From IMG/VR virus record IMGVR_UViG_3300032242_001991, positions 1 to 34,641 of that record: a stretch of DNA of 34,641 nt; one strand, 5' to 3'. This document shows, piece by piece, positions 14,938 through 21,793 of the stretch. Under the pieces are notes generated by a model. That model was not told the origin of the DNA. It did no database searches and saw only the letters and a list, made by a program, of their open reading frames with translations. Position 1 is the first letter of the stretch, and the number at the start of each line of letters is the position of its first letter. Source of the stretch: a virus. The position numbers were made by a program, and so were the translations under genes.

Positions 14938-15450
14938 ATGAACATATATTTAGACATGGATGACGTAGTAGCTGATTGGCTAGTTTACGCACAAGACGCA
15001 CTTAAAATGCGGTGGGATGACAAAAAAGGTGAGCGTATTCCTCAACAAGATTGGGATAGGCTAAAGGAAGACTTTCGTTTTTATAGTAAACTTCCAATTA
15101 AACCTGGAGCACACGAACTAGTTGATTTCTGCAAAGATGCAGTATCAAAAGGGCTAGCCGGCCGTGTTGCATTCTTAACAGCATTACCGCATGATTATAG
15201 TGGGCAGTATGCCAGTTGGGACAAGTGTTGGTGGGCCAACAGTCACTTCCCAGGTGTGCCTGTATTCTTTGGACCGTTCAGCCATGACAAATGGCGTCAC
15301 TGCAAACCGGGTGATATCCTCATTGATGACAGAGCTAGTAACTGTAGTGAATGGATTTCCGCAGGTGGCAAAGCTCACATTTATCGTACATGGGAGGCGT
15401 GTAAGCCATGGTTGGAAGAAACACTTGGCGTCTCTGGGCAAAAAGCCTAG
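14938..15450 (+). CDS. HAD-family 5'(3')-deoxyribonucleotidase-like phosphatase
   Basis: 170 residues resembling the 5'(3')-deoxyribonucleotidase family (NT5C, PF06941). The HAD motif I is YLDMDDVVADW, with Asp6 as nucleophile and Asp8 as acid/base. Motif II is FLTALPH near 80. The C-terminal acidic motif is GDILIDDRASNCSEW near 121-135, followed by GGKAHIYRTW. It probably dephosphorylates deoxynucleoside monophosphates to balance pools during phage replication. Driven by its own consensus promoter with a start at the ATG. The next small gene begins inside its 3' end. Confidence 0.86.
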   Translation: MNIYLDMDDVVADWLVYAQDALKMRWDDKKGERIPQQDWDRLKEDFRFYSKLPIKPGAHELVDFCKDAVSKGLAGRVAFLTALPHDYSGQYASWDKCWWANSHFPGVPVFFGPFSHDKWRHCKPGDILIDDRASNCSEWISAGGKAHIYRTWEACKPWLEETLGVSGQKA

Positions 15451-15572
15451 GTGAAAAATCAGGCACAACAGATGCCGAGGCAGATCGTATAGCAGTTATT
15501 AGAACTGTTATCGTTCTCTGCTACGTTATTACCAACTTGTTTATTATTGCAGGTGTGGTTCGACACTGGTAA
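15408..15572 (+). CDS. Small single-pass membrane protein overlapping the nucleotidase
   Basis: 54 residues in another frame, overlapping the end of the preceding gene by 43 bases. Start ATG 15408 has GGGAGG at 15392-15397, about ten bases upstream. The protein begins MVGRNTWRLWAKSLGEK, has an acidic patch (TTDAEADR), then one hydrophobic helix of about 22 residues (IRTVIVLCYVITNLFIIAGV) and ends RHW. From memory small proteins with a GRNTWRLWAK start occur in other T4-like phages. Its TAA stop forms part of the TAAATACT late-promoter box. Possibly an envelope or lysis-control peptide; function unknown. Confidence 0.72.
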   Translation: MVGRNTWRLWAKSLGEKSGTTDAEADRIAVIRTVIVLCYVITNLFIIAGVVRHW

Positions 15573-15575
15573 ATA
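15570..15575 (+). promoter_or_regulatory. T4-type late promoter box
   Basis: GTAAATACT; its first TAA is the stop of the small membrane protein. Predicted start near 15581, 13-base leader, GGAG before ATG 15594. It would drive the Fe-S block. Confidence 0.55.
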
Positions 15576-15593
15576 CTAATACGGAGACTTATT

Positions 15594-15899
15594 ATGATTA
15601 CAATTACAGAAAATGCAAACGCAGAAATTGAAAAACTACTAGTAGAAAATGAGGAACCATTTTTACGCATAGCGATTCAAGGCGGTGGTTGTAGCGGGTT
15701 CAGCTATGCCTTTGATTTTGATCAAACTAAAAATGAAGATGATTTTGAGTTTGGCAAGGTACTAGTAGACTCTATGAGCGCACAGTATCTACAGGGAGCC
15801 ACGTTAGATTTTACTGAAGATCTAATGGGCACCAACTTTAGCATTGATAATCCAAACGCACAGACCAAGTGTGGATGTGGAAGTAGCTTCTCAGTATGA
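15594..15899 (+). CDS. A-type iron-sulfur carrier (ErpA/SufA/IscA family)
   Basis: 101 residues. The three conserved cysteines of A-type carriers are Cys33 (GGGCSGF), Cys93 and Cys95 (KCGCGSSF). These proteins accept and deliver Fe-S clusters or iron. It differs enough from the second A-type protein at 16834 to be a separate lineage rather than a recent duplicate; it has LRIAIQGGGCSGF where the other has [13 protein letters not shown]. It is the first gene of the Fe-S block and overlaps the dismutase start by four bases. ErpA-like or SufA-like cannot be separated here. Confidence 0.92.
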   Translation: MITITENANAEIEKLLVENEEPFLRIAIQGGGCSGFSYAFDFDQTKNEDDFEFGKVLVDSMSAQYLQGATLDFTEDLMGTNFSIDNPNAQTKCGCGSSFSV

Positions 15900-16456
15900 C
15901 CATGCACTTTATCAAGTATCTTAAAGAAGATGCCGATGGCAGAGAACTAGTTCAGAGCAAACTAAAGTTTGACAAGACTGAACTAGAGCCTGTTATGAGT
16001 AAAGCTACTCTTGACTATCACTTTGACGGATTAGCCGCAAAGTATTTTGAAAGATACAATAAAGGCGAAGGTGATCCAAAGTTTAACTACGGTGGCGCGA
16101 CATTGCATAATTTGTTTTTTGCCGGACTAACTCCTGCAAGAGCCGCTAATAAACCTACAGGAGATAGTGCCGAACTTATTGACGCTGTCTATGGTAGTTT
16201 TGACAAGTTTAAAGAAGCATTTGAAAAAGAATTTATGGCCGCACAAGGATCAAATTGGATTTACATGGATCCAGGCGGCAAGTTACATACAATACATAAT
16301 CACGAATACACAAAGGGCATGAGTATTGCTCTATTGGTAGATGCATGGGAACATGCGTGGGCCCTAGACTATCAACAAAATAAAGTCAAGTATTTAGAAA
16401 ATATTTGGCGCATAATCGACTGGTCAGTCGTAAATGACCGATTACAAGGAAAGTAA
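15896..16456 (+). CDS. Fe/Mn superoxide dismutase, divergent
   Basis: 186 residues (or 184 from ATG 15902). It has the Fe/Mn SOD layout: first metal His in TLDYHFDGLA (about residue 42), second His in GATLHNLFF, and Asp and His in LLVDAWEHAWALDY. The C-terminal KYLENIWRIIDWSVV is typical. It departs from common SODs in lacking the KHH that follows the first ligand, and in having His in NHEY near the position where MnSODs carry an outer-sphere Gln. Placed between Fe-S carrier genes, with ATGA overlap upstream and one base before iscU, it probably protects clusters from superoxide (inference). Metal preference cannot be decided. Confidence 0.9.
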   Translation: MTMHFIKYLKEDADGRELVQSKLKFDKTELEPVMSKATLDYHFDGLAAKYFERYNKGEGDPKFNYGGATLHNLFFAGLTPARAANKPTGDSAELIDAVYGSFDKFKEAFEKEFMAAQGSNWIYMDPGGKLHTIHNHEYTKGMSIALLVDAWEHAWALDYQQNKVKYLENIWRIIDWSVVNDRLQGK

Positions 16457-16457
16457 A

Positions 16458-16850
16458 ATGGCATATAGCAATAAAGTAATAGACCACTATGAGAATCCTC
16501 GTAATGTGGGATCATTTGGTAAAGATGAAGAAGGTATCGGCACTGGTATGGTAGGAGCACCTGCTTGCGGTGACGTAATGAAATTACAAATAAAGGTAGA
16601 TGAAGATGGTATTATTAGAGATGCTCGTTTCAAGACATATGGATGCGGTTCAGCGATCGCCTCTAGCTCACTCGTCACAGAATGGGTCAAAGGCATGCAC
16701 ATTGACCAGGCGTCAGCTCTTAAAAACAGCGACATCGCCGAAGAGTTGGCTCTTCCACCTGTTAAAATTCACTGCTCAATCCTTGCAGAAGACGCCATCA
16801 AAGCCGCAGTAGCAGACTACAAATCTAAACAAAATGATCACGTTAACTGA
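16458..16850 (+). CDS. iscU: Iron-sulfur cluster scaffold IscU
   Basis: 130 residues from ATG 16458. Numbering coincides with E. coli IscU: Cys37 and Asp39 in GAPACGDV, Cys63 in YGCGSA, Cys106 in KIHCS. The LPPVK motif recognised by the HscA-type Hsp70 chaperone is intact at 99-103. The N-terminus [18 protein letters not shown] is also classical. It assembles [2Fe-2S] clusters on sulfur from a cysteine desulfurase, which is absent from this window, so a host IscS is presumably used. It follows the dismutase after one base and overlaps iscA by 17 bases. Confidence 0.97.
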   Translation: MAYSNKVIDHYENPRNVGSFGKDEEGIGTGMVGAPACGDVMKLQIKVDEDGIIRDARFKTYGCGSAIASSSLVTEWVKGMHIDQASALKNSDIAEELALPPVKIHCSILAEDAIKAAVADYKSKQNDHVN

Positions 16851-17154
16851 TCAAGCGGCAGTAAAAGTACAACGCCAATTAGATCGCAGAGGCAAAGGCG
16901 TTGGACTCAGAGTTGGTGTAAGGACCACTGGATGTAGCGGATTGGCCTACATACTTGAGTATGTTGACCAAGTAAATCCAGAAGATCAATGTTTTGAATC
17001 AAAAGGTTGCAAATTATTCGTTGATCCAAAAAGTCTTGCCTATGTAGCAGGCTTAGAAGTAGATTGGGTCCGCAATGGACTCAACGAGGGTTTTGAATTT
17101 GCCAATCCAAACGAGCGTGATCGTTGCGGCTGTGGCGAATCATTTCGAGTCTAA
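16834..17154 (+). CDS. iscA: Iron-sulfur carrier IscA
   Basis: 106 residues, very close in pattern to E. coli IscA ([42 protein letters not shown]). The cluster cysteines are Cys34, Cys98 and Cys100. It probably receives clusters or iron and passes them to apoproteins. It overlaps the 3' end of iscU by 17 bases in another frame, so both are translated together as in bacterial isc operons, from which this pair was probably acquired. No hscB, hscA, fdx or iscS follows; the next element is a new consensus promoter. Confidence 0.96.
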   Translation: MITLTDQAAVKVQRQLDRRGKGVGLRVGVRTTGCSGLAYILEYVDQVNPEDQCFESKGCKLFVDPKSLAYVAGLEVDWVRNGLNEGFEFANPNERDRCGCGESFRV

Positions 17155-17165
17155 ACCAAAATAAC

Positions 17166-17194
17166 TTGACAAGTTAGCAAGAAGACTATATAAT
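17166..17194 (+). promoter_or_regulatory. Consensus sigma70 promoter
   Basis: TTGACA (17166-17171), 17-base spacer, TATAAT (17189-17194). Predicted start at 17201, one base before ATG 17202 of a seven-codon ORF and 33 bases before the main gene start. Confidence 0.85.
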
Positions 17195-17201
17195 AGTGCT
17201 T

Positions 17202-17225
17202 ATGTGTTTAACTTTTGGAGAATGA
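17202..17225 (+). CDS. Seven-codon leaderless mini-ORF (possible leader peptide)
   Basis: ATG 17202 lies at the predicted transcription start and encodes MCLTFGE, ending at TGA 17223-17225. The stop overlaps an in-frame ATG (17222) of the next gene as ATGA. It may be a leader peptide that couples initiation of the main gene. Such short frames also arise by chance. Confidence 0.3.
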   Translation: MCLTFGE

Positions 17226-17233
17226 TTTTGAGT

Positions 17234-17629
17234 ATGCATCTCGAAGGTCCGTGGCTCAGCACTACAGGCAAAAAGAAAGGCAAAAAGAAGTTTGCTTCAG
17301 CTGAAGCAAAACGAAAGGCAGAACAATTGGACGAAAGTTGGAAAGACCTGCTCAAAAGGCAAGGCATCGAGCTAGAGGAAAAGAAGCGTAAACGTGCAAT
17401 GGCATCAACAGAGCTATTGAGTACCAAATACACGTTGGGCATTCCTCAAGGGCGTAATACTACTGCCCATATTAAGAGTTTAAACAGTGGTTTAGGTGTA
17501 GCAACACTAGCACCAGCCAAAGTTTATACTGGTACCAAAGTAAAAGGTATTGCAACCATGCATAAGAGCAATGCAGTGCCTGTTTTCTCAGACGAGGAAG
17601 CCGTTGATATCAGCAAAATGCGTAGATAA
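17234..17629 (+). CDS. Conserved basic phage protein of unknown function
   Basis: 131 residues from ATG 17234; alternatives are ATG 17222 (Shine-Dalgarno too close), TTG 17228 (GGAG at 17217-17220, best spacing) and GTG 17204. ATG 17234 is preferred because MHLEGPWLSTTGKKKGKKKF looks like the conserved N-terminus of a T4-like phage family (recollection). The first 60 residues are Lys/Glu-rich and helical. The C-terminal half has SLNSGLGVATLAPAKVYTGTK and ends DISKMRR. The sigma70 promoter suggests expression before the late phase. The basic character suggests nucleic-acid binding (inference). Confidence 0.72.
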   Translation: MHLEGPWLSTTGKKKGKKKFASAEAKRKAEQLDESWKDLLKRQGIELEEKKRKRAMASTELLSTKYTLGIPQGRNTTAHIKSLNSGLGVATLAPAKVYTGTKVKGIATMHKSNAVPVFSDEEAVDISKMRR

Positions 17630-17716
17630 CTCAGTGGGATTCTGAGCTAACTACTTAACCCGCCCAAGAATTATGAGTTTTTGGGAACAGGAAGTTTTAT
17701 AGTTTTTTAACTTCCT
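17630..17716 (+). other. Tandem hairpins between two transcription units
   Basis: Three consecutive inverted repeats follow the stop at 17629: CTCAG/CTGAG (17630-17634, 17642-17646), CCCAA/TTGGG (17663-17667, 17681-17685) and AGGAAGTT/AACTTCCT (17689-17696, 17709-17716). No clean U tract follows the last stem. They may stabilise the upstream RNA end, terminate weakly, or be processing sites. Confidence 0.45.
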
Positions 17717-17758
17717 ATGTGCTATTGCTTTTGGCGCATTAACTAAAAGGAGAAACTT

Positions 17759-18301
17759 ATGGAAAAATCCATACGTATGTTTGTATTAGGTTTGAGTTTG
17801 CTATTGACTGCAATGTTCGTGCAAACCGTGACACAAACCAAGTTGGCTAAGCTAGATCAAAGTGCCTTGTTCACTACTGGCGATGTCATTACTATTAAAG
17901 AGCGAGAGCGTCAGTTAGATTGCCTTGCTCGAAATATATACCATGAAGCCGGTTATGAGCCCTTCGAAGGTAAAGTAGCTGTAGCACAGGTCACAATGAA
18001 CCGTGCCAGCGATTCAAGATTTCCAAATGATGTTTGCGGAGTTGTATTCCAAAAAAATATTATTATGGAAAGAGTAGTTTGTCAGTTTAGTTGGTATTGC
18101 GATAGCGCATCCAAAACCAAACCAATGAACGGACCAGCTTATAAAGAGAGCTATGAAGTAGCCAAAAAAGTTCTGCTAGAGGGATTTAGACTTGACATCC
18201 TAAAAGATGCCATGTACTATCATGCAGATTATGTTAACCCAAGATGGGGTAAGCCAAAAATTGGACAAATCGGGCACCACATCTTTTACAAGGACATTTA
18301 A
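17759..18301 (+). CDS. SleB/CwlJ-type cell-wall hydrolase, probable signal-anchored endolysin
   Basis: 180 residues. A hydrophobic N-terminal segment (about 7-24) acts as signal anchor or SAR-type sequence. From residue 55 the Hydrolase_2 (PF07486) domain is clear: CLARNIYHEAGYEPFEGK with the catalytic Glu63, VAVAQVTMNR, DVCGVVFQ, and CQFSWYCD. These enzymes cut the glycan strand of peptidoglycan. A start AAAGGAG precedes the ATG. It is followed after two bases by a three-helix membrane protein, the usual lysis-cassette order. A SAR endolysin that uses host Sec export is likely but not proven. Confidence 0.9.
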   Translation: MEKSIRMFVLGLSLLLTAMFVQTVTQTKLAKLDQSALFTTGDVITIKERERQLDCLARNIYHEAGYEPFEGKVAVAQVTMNRASDSRFPNDVCGVVFQKNIIMERVVCQFSWYCDSASKTKPMNGPAYKESYEVAKKVLLEGFRLDILKDAMYYHADYVNPRWGKPKIGQIGHHIFYKDI

Positions 18302-18303
18302 TA

Positions 18304-18627
18304 ATGGAACAATTTTTGGAACGTTTTGACAAGTTTGTAACAGGAATGAAAACATTCTTTGCAGAAAAGTTTAGCCATATCAGTGCAGAAGCGATCGGTT
18401 GGGTAGCCGTGCTAGTTTTGCATTGTGCAACACTACCAACTTGGGTAGCTGTAATGAAAGGCCTAACTGATAAACTGCCAGGCGTAGATATCATTCTTAT
18501 GGTTTGGACAGCTCTAGTATTACTGTTCATCAAAGCCATTTTGAACAAAGACATGCTCAATATCATTACTATTGGTTTGGGCTTTGCGCTACAGGCCACT
18601 TTAATGGCGCTGATCTTTATCAAATAA
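18304..18627 (+). CDS. Three-helix membrane protein, probable holin
   Basis: 107 residues. A charged N-terminal helix (about 1-28) is followed by three hydrophobic helices: about 31-52, 62-80 and 85-106. Small size, three membrane spans and position two bases after the endolysin fit a class I-type holin. No family motif is visible, so the call rests on topology and context. The transcript probably ends at the hairpin at 18651-18670, which also forms the spacer of the next promoter. Confidence 0.7.
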   Translation: MEQFLERFDKFVTGMKTFFAEKFSHISAEAIGWVAVLVLHCATLPTWVAVMKGLTDKLPGVDIILMVWTALVLLFIKAILNKDMLNIITIGLGFALQATLMALIFIK

Positions 18628-18647
18628 ATTTGAATAGCCAAAAGCAC

Positions 18648-18676
18648 TTGACACCTCCTTCGGGAGGTGTTATAAT
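18648..18676 (+). promoter_or_regulatory. Consensus sigma70 promoter with a terminator-like hairpin as spacer
   Basis: TTGACA (18648-18653), 17-base spacer, TATAAT (18671-18676). The predicted start is 18683. The perfect eight-base stem ACACCTCC/GGAGGTGT with a TTCG loop (18651-18670) fills the spacer completely and begins inside the -35. Confidence 0.85.
18651..18676 (+). terminator. UUCG-loop hairpin with short AU-rich tail, likely terminator of the lysis unit
   Basis: GC-rich eight-base stem with the stable UUCG tetraloop, followed by TTATAATTT. It lies 23 bases after the holin stop. The tail is not a pure U tract, so efficiency is uncertain. Confidence 0.55.
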
Positions 18677-18728
18677 TTATACATAGCGAAAAATGCTATA
18701 CTTTTAATACACACAGAAAGGCACTATT

Positions 18729-19208
18729 ATGCAAGGCACATTTACTAAGGCACTTTTGGTAGCATCCGTAGTTGGATTAACTGCCTGCGGCTCGATGAAA
18801 GAAATCGAAGACCGAAAAACATTTGCACAACCTGGTTGGTATCAGGACTGTGCTCAAGCTGGAACTGAAGGTTGGTTCTGGTGGGAAAAAGAATATGCGT
18901 ATGCTTGTGGCGCAGGCGAGTCAGCTTACCTACAGGCCGCTGAAGAACAGATGTATGCGATTGCTATGAATAACTTTGCCAAACGTATTAACGGCAAGGT
19001 AAACTCAGAAACTGAAATTGCTATTATTAACGATAAGAAGACAACCAAAACTATTATCAGTTACAAGGTTTCAGATACTGCTATTCGTAGACACCTACAA
19101 CGTGATATGGGTCAGTTCACAATGGGCGGGAAGCATTACACTTTTGTACGTTTAAAGATCCAAAAGAATGACTTTGATCAATTGATTGCAGAAGCCAAAG
19201 GTAACTAA
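18729..19208 (+). CDS. LPP20-like outer-membrane lipoprotein
   Basis: 159 residues. The signal peptide ends in the lipobox LTAC with Cys20 as lipidation site. The mature part begins with FAQPGWYQDCAQAG, then GWFWWEKEYAYACGAGESAYLQAAEEQMYAIAMNNFAKRI. This pattern, a Gly-rich strand followed by a long Ala-rich helix, matches the LPP20/FlgP-type domain. A beta-rich C-terminal half follows (YTFVRLKIQKNDFDQLIAEAK). LPP20-type proteins often accompany outer-membrane secretion or flagellar-type assemblies. First gene of an operon of three exported proteins under its own promoter. Distant homology, so the fold call is moderate; the lipoprotein call is strong. Confidence 0.8.
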   Translation: MQGTFTKALLVASVVGLTACGSMKEIEDRKTFAQPGWYQDCAQAGTEGWFWWEKEYAYACGAGESAYLQAAEEQMYAIAMNNFAKRINGKVNSETEIAIINDKKTTKTIISYKVSDTAIRRHLQRDMGQFTMGGKHYTFVRLKIQKNDFDQLIAEAKGN

Positions 19209-19209
19209 T

Positions 19210-19572
19210 ATGCATCCATATCGTGTTAAGGAGTACATGTGGTTACTCATTATTGCGATGTTCATTGCAATTGGGTTACTGTCAGGGTGCTCGAGTGTGC
19301 CACAGTCTACTAAGATTGGCAGTAATCAATACTGCTATACTAGTCAGACTGTGCAGACTGTAAACAAAGAATCAGTTACTAGTACTACTACAGTAAAATG
19401 TTCAGACGATCCGGTAGAACAATATGTACCGGCAAAGATGGGCATTGCTAAAGACTGTACTGAAAGCTATATTACAATGAATTTAGGTGGACAAACTGTT
19501 CGGGAGAAACTATATGTTTGTAAGAAACACAATGGCACGTTTACTGTTGTTGACTCTAATACTTTCCGCTAG
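19210..19572 (+). CDS. Small lipoprotein
   Basis: 120 residues from ATG 19210 (a TTG at 19186 lies inside the previous gene). The N-terminus has a long hydrophobic segment ending in the lipobox LLSGC, Cys27. The mature part is Ser/Thr-rich with paired cysteines (YCYTSQ, VKCSDD, AKDCTES, YVCKKH) that may form disulfides in the periplasm. No family recognised. It starts one base after the LPP20-like gene and overlaps the next gene by 59 bases. Confidence 0.72.
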   Translation: MHPYRVKEYMWLLIIAMFIAIGLLSGCSSVPQSTKIGSNQYCYTSQTVQTVNKESVTSTTTVKCSDDPVEQYVPAKMGIAKDCTESYITMNLGGQTVREKLYVCKKHNGTFTVVDSNTFR

Positions 19573-19954
19573 TGCGGCTCATGCGGTTACAACAATTCCG
19601 TTGAGTGCAACTGCTGGTGTTAGAACTGACTATACAGAACCCAATAGCATCATCGCAGTATTTGGTAATATATACAAACAAGCCACTGGCACACTGTCTA
19701 GCGAAGACCAAAAACAACATATTAAAACTGTTATTTTTGCGGCAAGTAGTTTAGAAACCGGATCGGTAGCAGAATGGACTAATCCAGCTAATAGTACAGC
19801 AGGTCGTGTAAAAGTGGTAATGACTAAACCTGTACAAGGCGGATACTGCCGTATGCTGTTTACACAAGTTGAAAAAGACAATACAATAAGGGACTATACT
19901 GAATGGGCTTGCAAAACAATAGATAGTAAGTTTTGGACCTTCAGTGAGCGATAA
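19514..19954 (+). CDS. Exported 17-kDa-surface-antigen-like protein
   Basis: 146 residues from ATG 19514 (GGGAG seven bases upstream); ATG 19532 is an alternative. Signal peptide MARLLLLTLILSASAAHA with cleavage after AHA. The mature part resembles the 17-kDa surface antigen family (PF16998): an SLETGSVAEWTNPAN segment, then GRVKVVMTKP, GGYCRMLFTQV and ACKTIDSKFWTF, with the two conserved cysteines. These are small periplasmic or surface beta proteins of unknown role. It begins 59 bases inside the lipoprotein gene, so the two are coupled. Together with the two lipoproteins it forms an envelope-modifying set. Confidence 0.78.
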   Translation: MFVRNTMARLLLLTLILSASAAHAVTTIPLSATAGVRTDYTEPNSIIAVFGNIYKQATGTLSSEDQKQHIKTVIFAASSLETGSVAEWTNPANSTAGRVKVVMTKPVQGGYCRMLFTQVEKDNTIRDYTEWACKTIDSKFWTFSER

Positions 19955-19957
19955 ATA
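19952..19957 (+). promoter_or_regulatory. T4-type late promoter box, leaderless geometry
   Basis: GATAAATACTAG; predicted start at 19963, one base before ATG 19964. No Shine-Dalgarno. Confidence 0.5.
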
Positions 19958-19963
19958 CTAGTT

Positions 19964-21337
19964 ATGATATTTTCAATTTTACTAGCTCTCTCAGGATTAA
20001 CATTAAGTGCTGTAGCAATCTATTATTCAGTAATAGGATTAACATCAATATTTGCGGCCGCATATTGGCCTATTGTTGTTATGGGTGCAACACTAGAAAT
20101 ATCTAAACTAGTCGCCGCAAGTTGGTTAAAAGCACACTGGACCCGTATCCCTAAACTGATGAAAGCCTACATGAGTATAGCTGTCATTGTGCTAATGATT
20201 ATCACAAGCATGGGTATTTTTGGATTCCTATCAAAAGCCCACTTAGATCAAAATATTGTCAGTGGAGATGTCACTAGTAAGATTGCTATCTACGACGAAA
20301 AGATCAAAACAGAAAGAGAGAACATAGATGCTAATCGCAAAGCACTCAAACAGCTTGATGAGGCAGTGGACCAAGTTATGGGTCGAAGTCAGGACGAAAA
20401 GGGCGCAGAAAAAGCCGTTGCCATTCGAAGAGCCCAGCAGAAGGAACGTGGTCGCCTCGCTCAGGATATTACAGACGCTCAGAAAAGAATCGCAACACTT
20501 AACGAAGAACGTGCGCCAATTGCGGCTGAAGTCCGCAAAGTCGAAGCGGAAGTAGGCCCTATAAAATATATTGCCAAGTTAATCTATGGTGATAATCCAG
20601 ATCAAAATATTTTAGAAAAAGCAGTCACATGGGTCATTATGATCATTGTGTTTGTTTTTGATCCGTTGGCTGTGCTAATGTTATTAGCAAGTCAAATGAC
20701 ATGGGCATGGCGCAAAGAAGAAAATGATGGACTACTGCATGATACAGTAGAACACCATTGGCTAGATGAGCAAGTTGACGATCTTAATAATTCTGCATTT
20801 GTAGAAACAGAGTCAGTTAATGATCCTGCATACGAACAAGATGATGGTCCTCTAACTGAAGATCAAATCGAACAAATAAAAGAATCTGCCAAACCAGAAC
20901 CGTTCTATGGTACTCCTTCAGATTCTTGGCCATTCCCTGGTTTCCATACACCTCCTGCAGAAGATAAACCAAAAGAAGAACCTATTGAAACTGTAGACAG
21001 CACAATGCCTGTTGCTGACATTGATGCATGGAACAAGATGATTGAAGCCGCAGAAGCTGAAGTGGCCAAAGAAAAAGAATCTACACTACAGGAACGTTTG
21101 GCCACAGGCGAAACATACATAGACGGCGATGGTGCAGAAATTAGTCTAACTGAAGGTACTGAGTTTCCAACAAACCCAACCAAGGGTATGAAATTTACTC
21201 GAACAGACTTCAATCCGCCAAGGGACTGTATGTTTGACGGTGCTCAGTGGATTGACTATATCGAACCCGACGAATCTAAAAAAAAGACCTACATAGTCAA
21301 GGAAGACAATCAACAGGTCAAGAAGATAGTGGAATAA
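19964..21337 (+). CDS. Membrane protein with cytoplasmic coiled coil
   Basis: 457 residues. Three N-terminal hydrophobic segments (about 2-24, 29-50, 67-90) carry the motif VVMGATLEISKLVAASWL. A long charged coiled coil follows (about 105-200), then a fourth membrane segment (about 222-245, IIVFVFDPLAVLMLLASQ), and an acidic Pro/Glu-rich tail. The last 60 residues (FPTNPTKGMKF...RDCMFDGAQWI) look like a small beta module seen at the ends of phage proteins. From memory this is a widespread uncharacterised family in T4-like aquatic phages. Function unknown; an envelope or host-takeover role is inference. Confidence 0.75.
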   Translation: MIFSILLALSGLTLSAVAIYYSVIGLTSIFAAAYWPIVVMGATLEISKLVAASWLKAHWTRIPKLMKAYMSIAVIVLMIITSMGIFGFLSKAHLDQNIVSGDVTSKIAIYDEKIKTERENIDANRKALKQLDEAVDQVMGRSQDEKGAEKAVAIRRAQQKERGRLAQDITDAQKRIATLNEERAPIAAEVRKVEAEVGPIKYIAKLIYGDNPDQNILEKAVTWVIMIIVFVFDPLAVLMLLASQMTWAWRKEENDGLLHDTVEHHWLDEQVDDLNNSAFVETESVNDPAYEQDDGPLTEDQIEQIKESAKPEPFYGTPSDSWPFPGFHTPPAEDKPKEEPIETVDSTMPVADIDAWNKMIEAAEAEVAKEKESTLQERLATGETYIDGDGAEISLTEGTEFPTNPTKGMKFTRTDFNPPRDCMFDGAQWIDYIEPDESKKKTYIVKEDNQQVKKIVE

Positions 21338-21340
21338 ACT

Positions 21341-21403
21341 ATGTTCAAAATAGTGAGCAAAGTGAACGCACACTTTGGCAACGTATCCAAGATAAAAAAT
21401 TAA
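21341..21403 (+). CDS. Possible 20-residue peptide before the next gene
   Basis: ATG 21341 to TAA 21401-21403 encodes MFKIVSKVNAHFGNVSKIKN. The stop abuts the next ATG (TAAATG) and the frame fills the only gap between two genes. It may be a coupled leader peptide or the remnant of a longer gene. No clear Shine-Dalgarno. Confidence 0.3.
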   Translation: MFKIVSKVNAHFGNVSKIKN

Positions 21404-21793
21404 ATGCAGAATAGCATCAAAATAATCACACCTCCTGATTTAATATTTGACCAAGCAGAATCAATTTTAATAGTATGTCCTAGTACAGAACTAAAAAAAT
21501 CTCTAGAAGAATATTTGGTAAATCACGAAGATGCAGTTAATATCTATTTGTTCAATAACGAAACAAATATCAAGTGGTTATTAATTACAGCAAAAATGTC
21601 AGACATTATTATAATAGACATTGATAACTGTGACGAAAATGTTAGCCACTTTCTAGGCTACCTTTTGACTCTACCTAATACATATTATAAGTGTGAACAC
21701 AAAAAAGTAGAATGGGAATTGATAAATCAAAATAGATTCTTTGATTTTCCAAATATATTAAAGGACTCAGATGAGAGACAATCAGTACAATAA
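21404..21793 (+). CDS. Conserved phage protein of unknown function
   Basis: 129 residues with an alternating strand-helix pattern: IKIITPPDLIFDQAESILIVCPS (strand), LKKSLEEYLVNH (helix), VNIYLFN (strand), DIIIIDIDNCDE (strand with acidic end), HFLGYLLTLPNTYY (helix). This suggests a small Rossmann-like or receiver-like fold; the IIIDIDNCDE acidic cluster is conserved-looking. From memory the TPPDLIFDQ and LPNTYY motifs occur in other T4-like phages. Overlaps the bS21 gene by 23 bases. Function unknown. Confidence 0.68.
   Translation: MQNSIKIITPPDLIFDQAESILIVCPSTELKKSLEEYLVNHEDAVNIYLFNNETNIKWLLITAKMSDIIIIDIDNCDENVSHFLGYLLTLPNTYYKCEHKKVEWELINQNRFFDFPNILKDSDERQSVQ

Noticed and set aside
17204-17233. 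GTG 17204 as start of the basic phage gene
   Set aside because: It lies only three bases past the predicted transcription start, has no ribosome-binding site, and adds ten residues before the recognisable MHLEGPW start.
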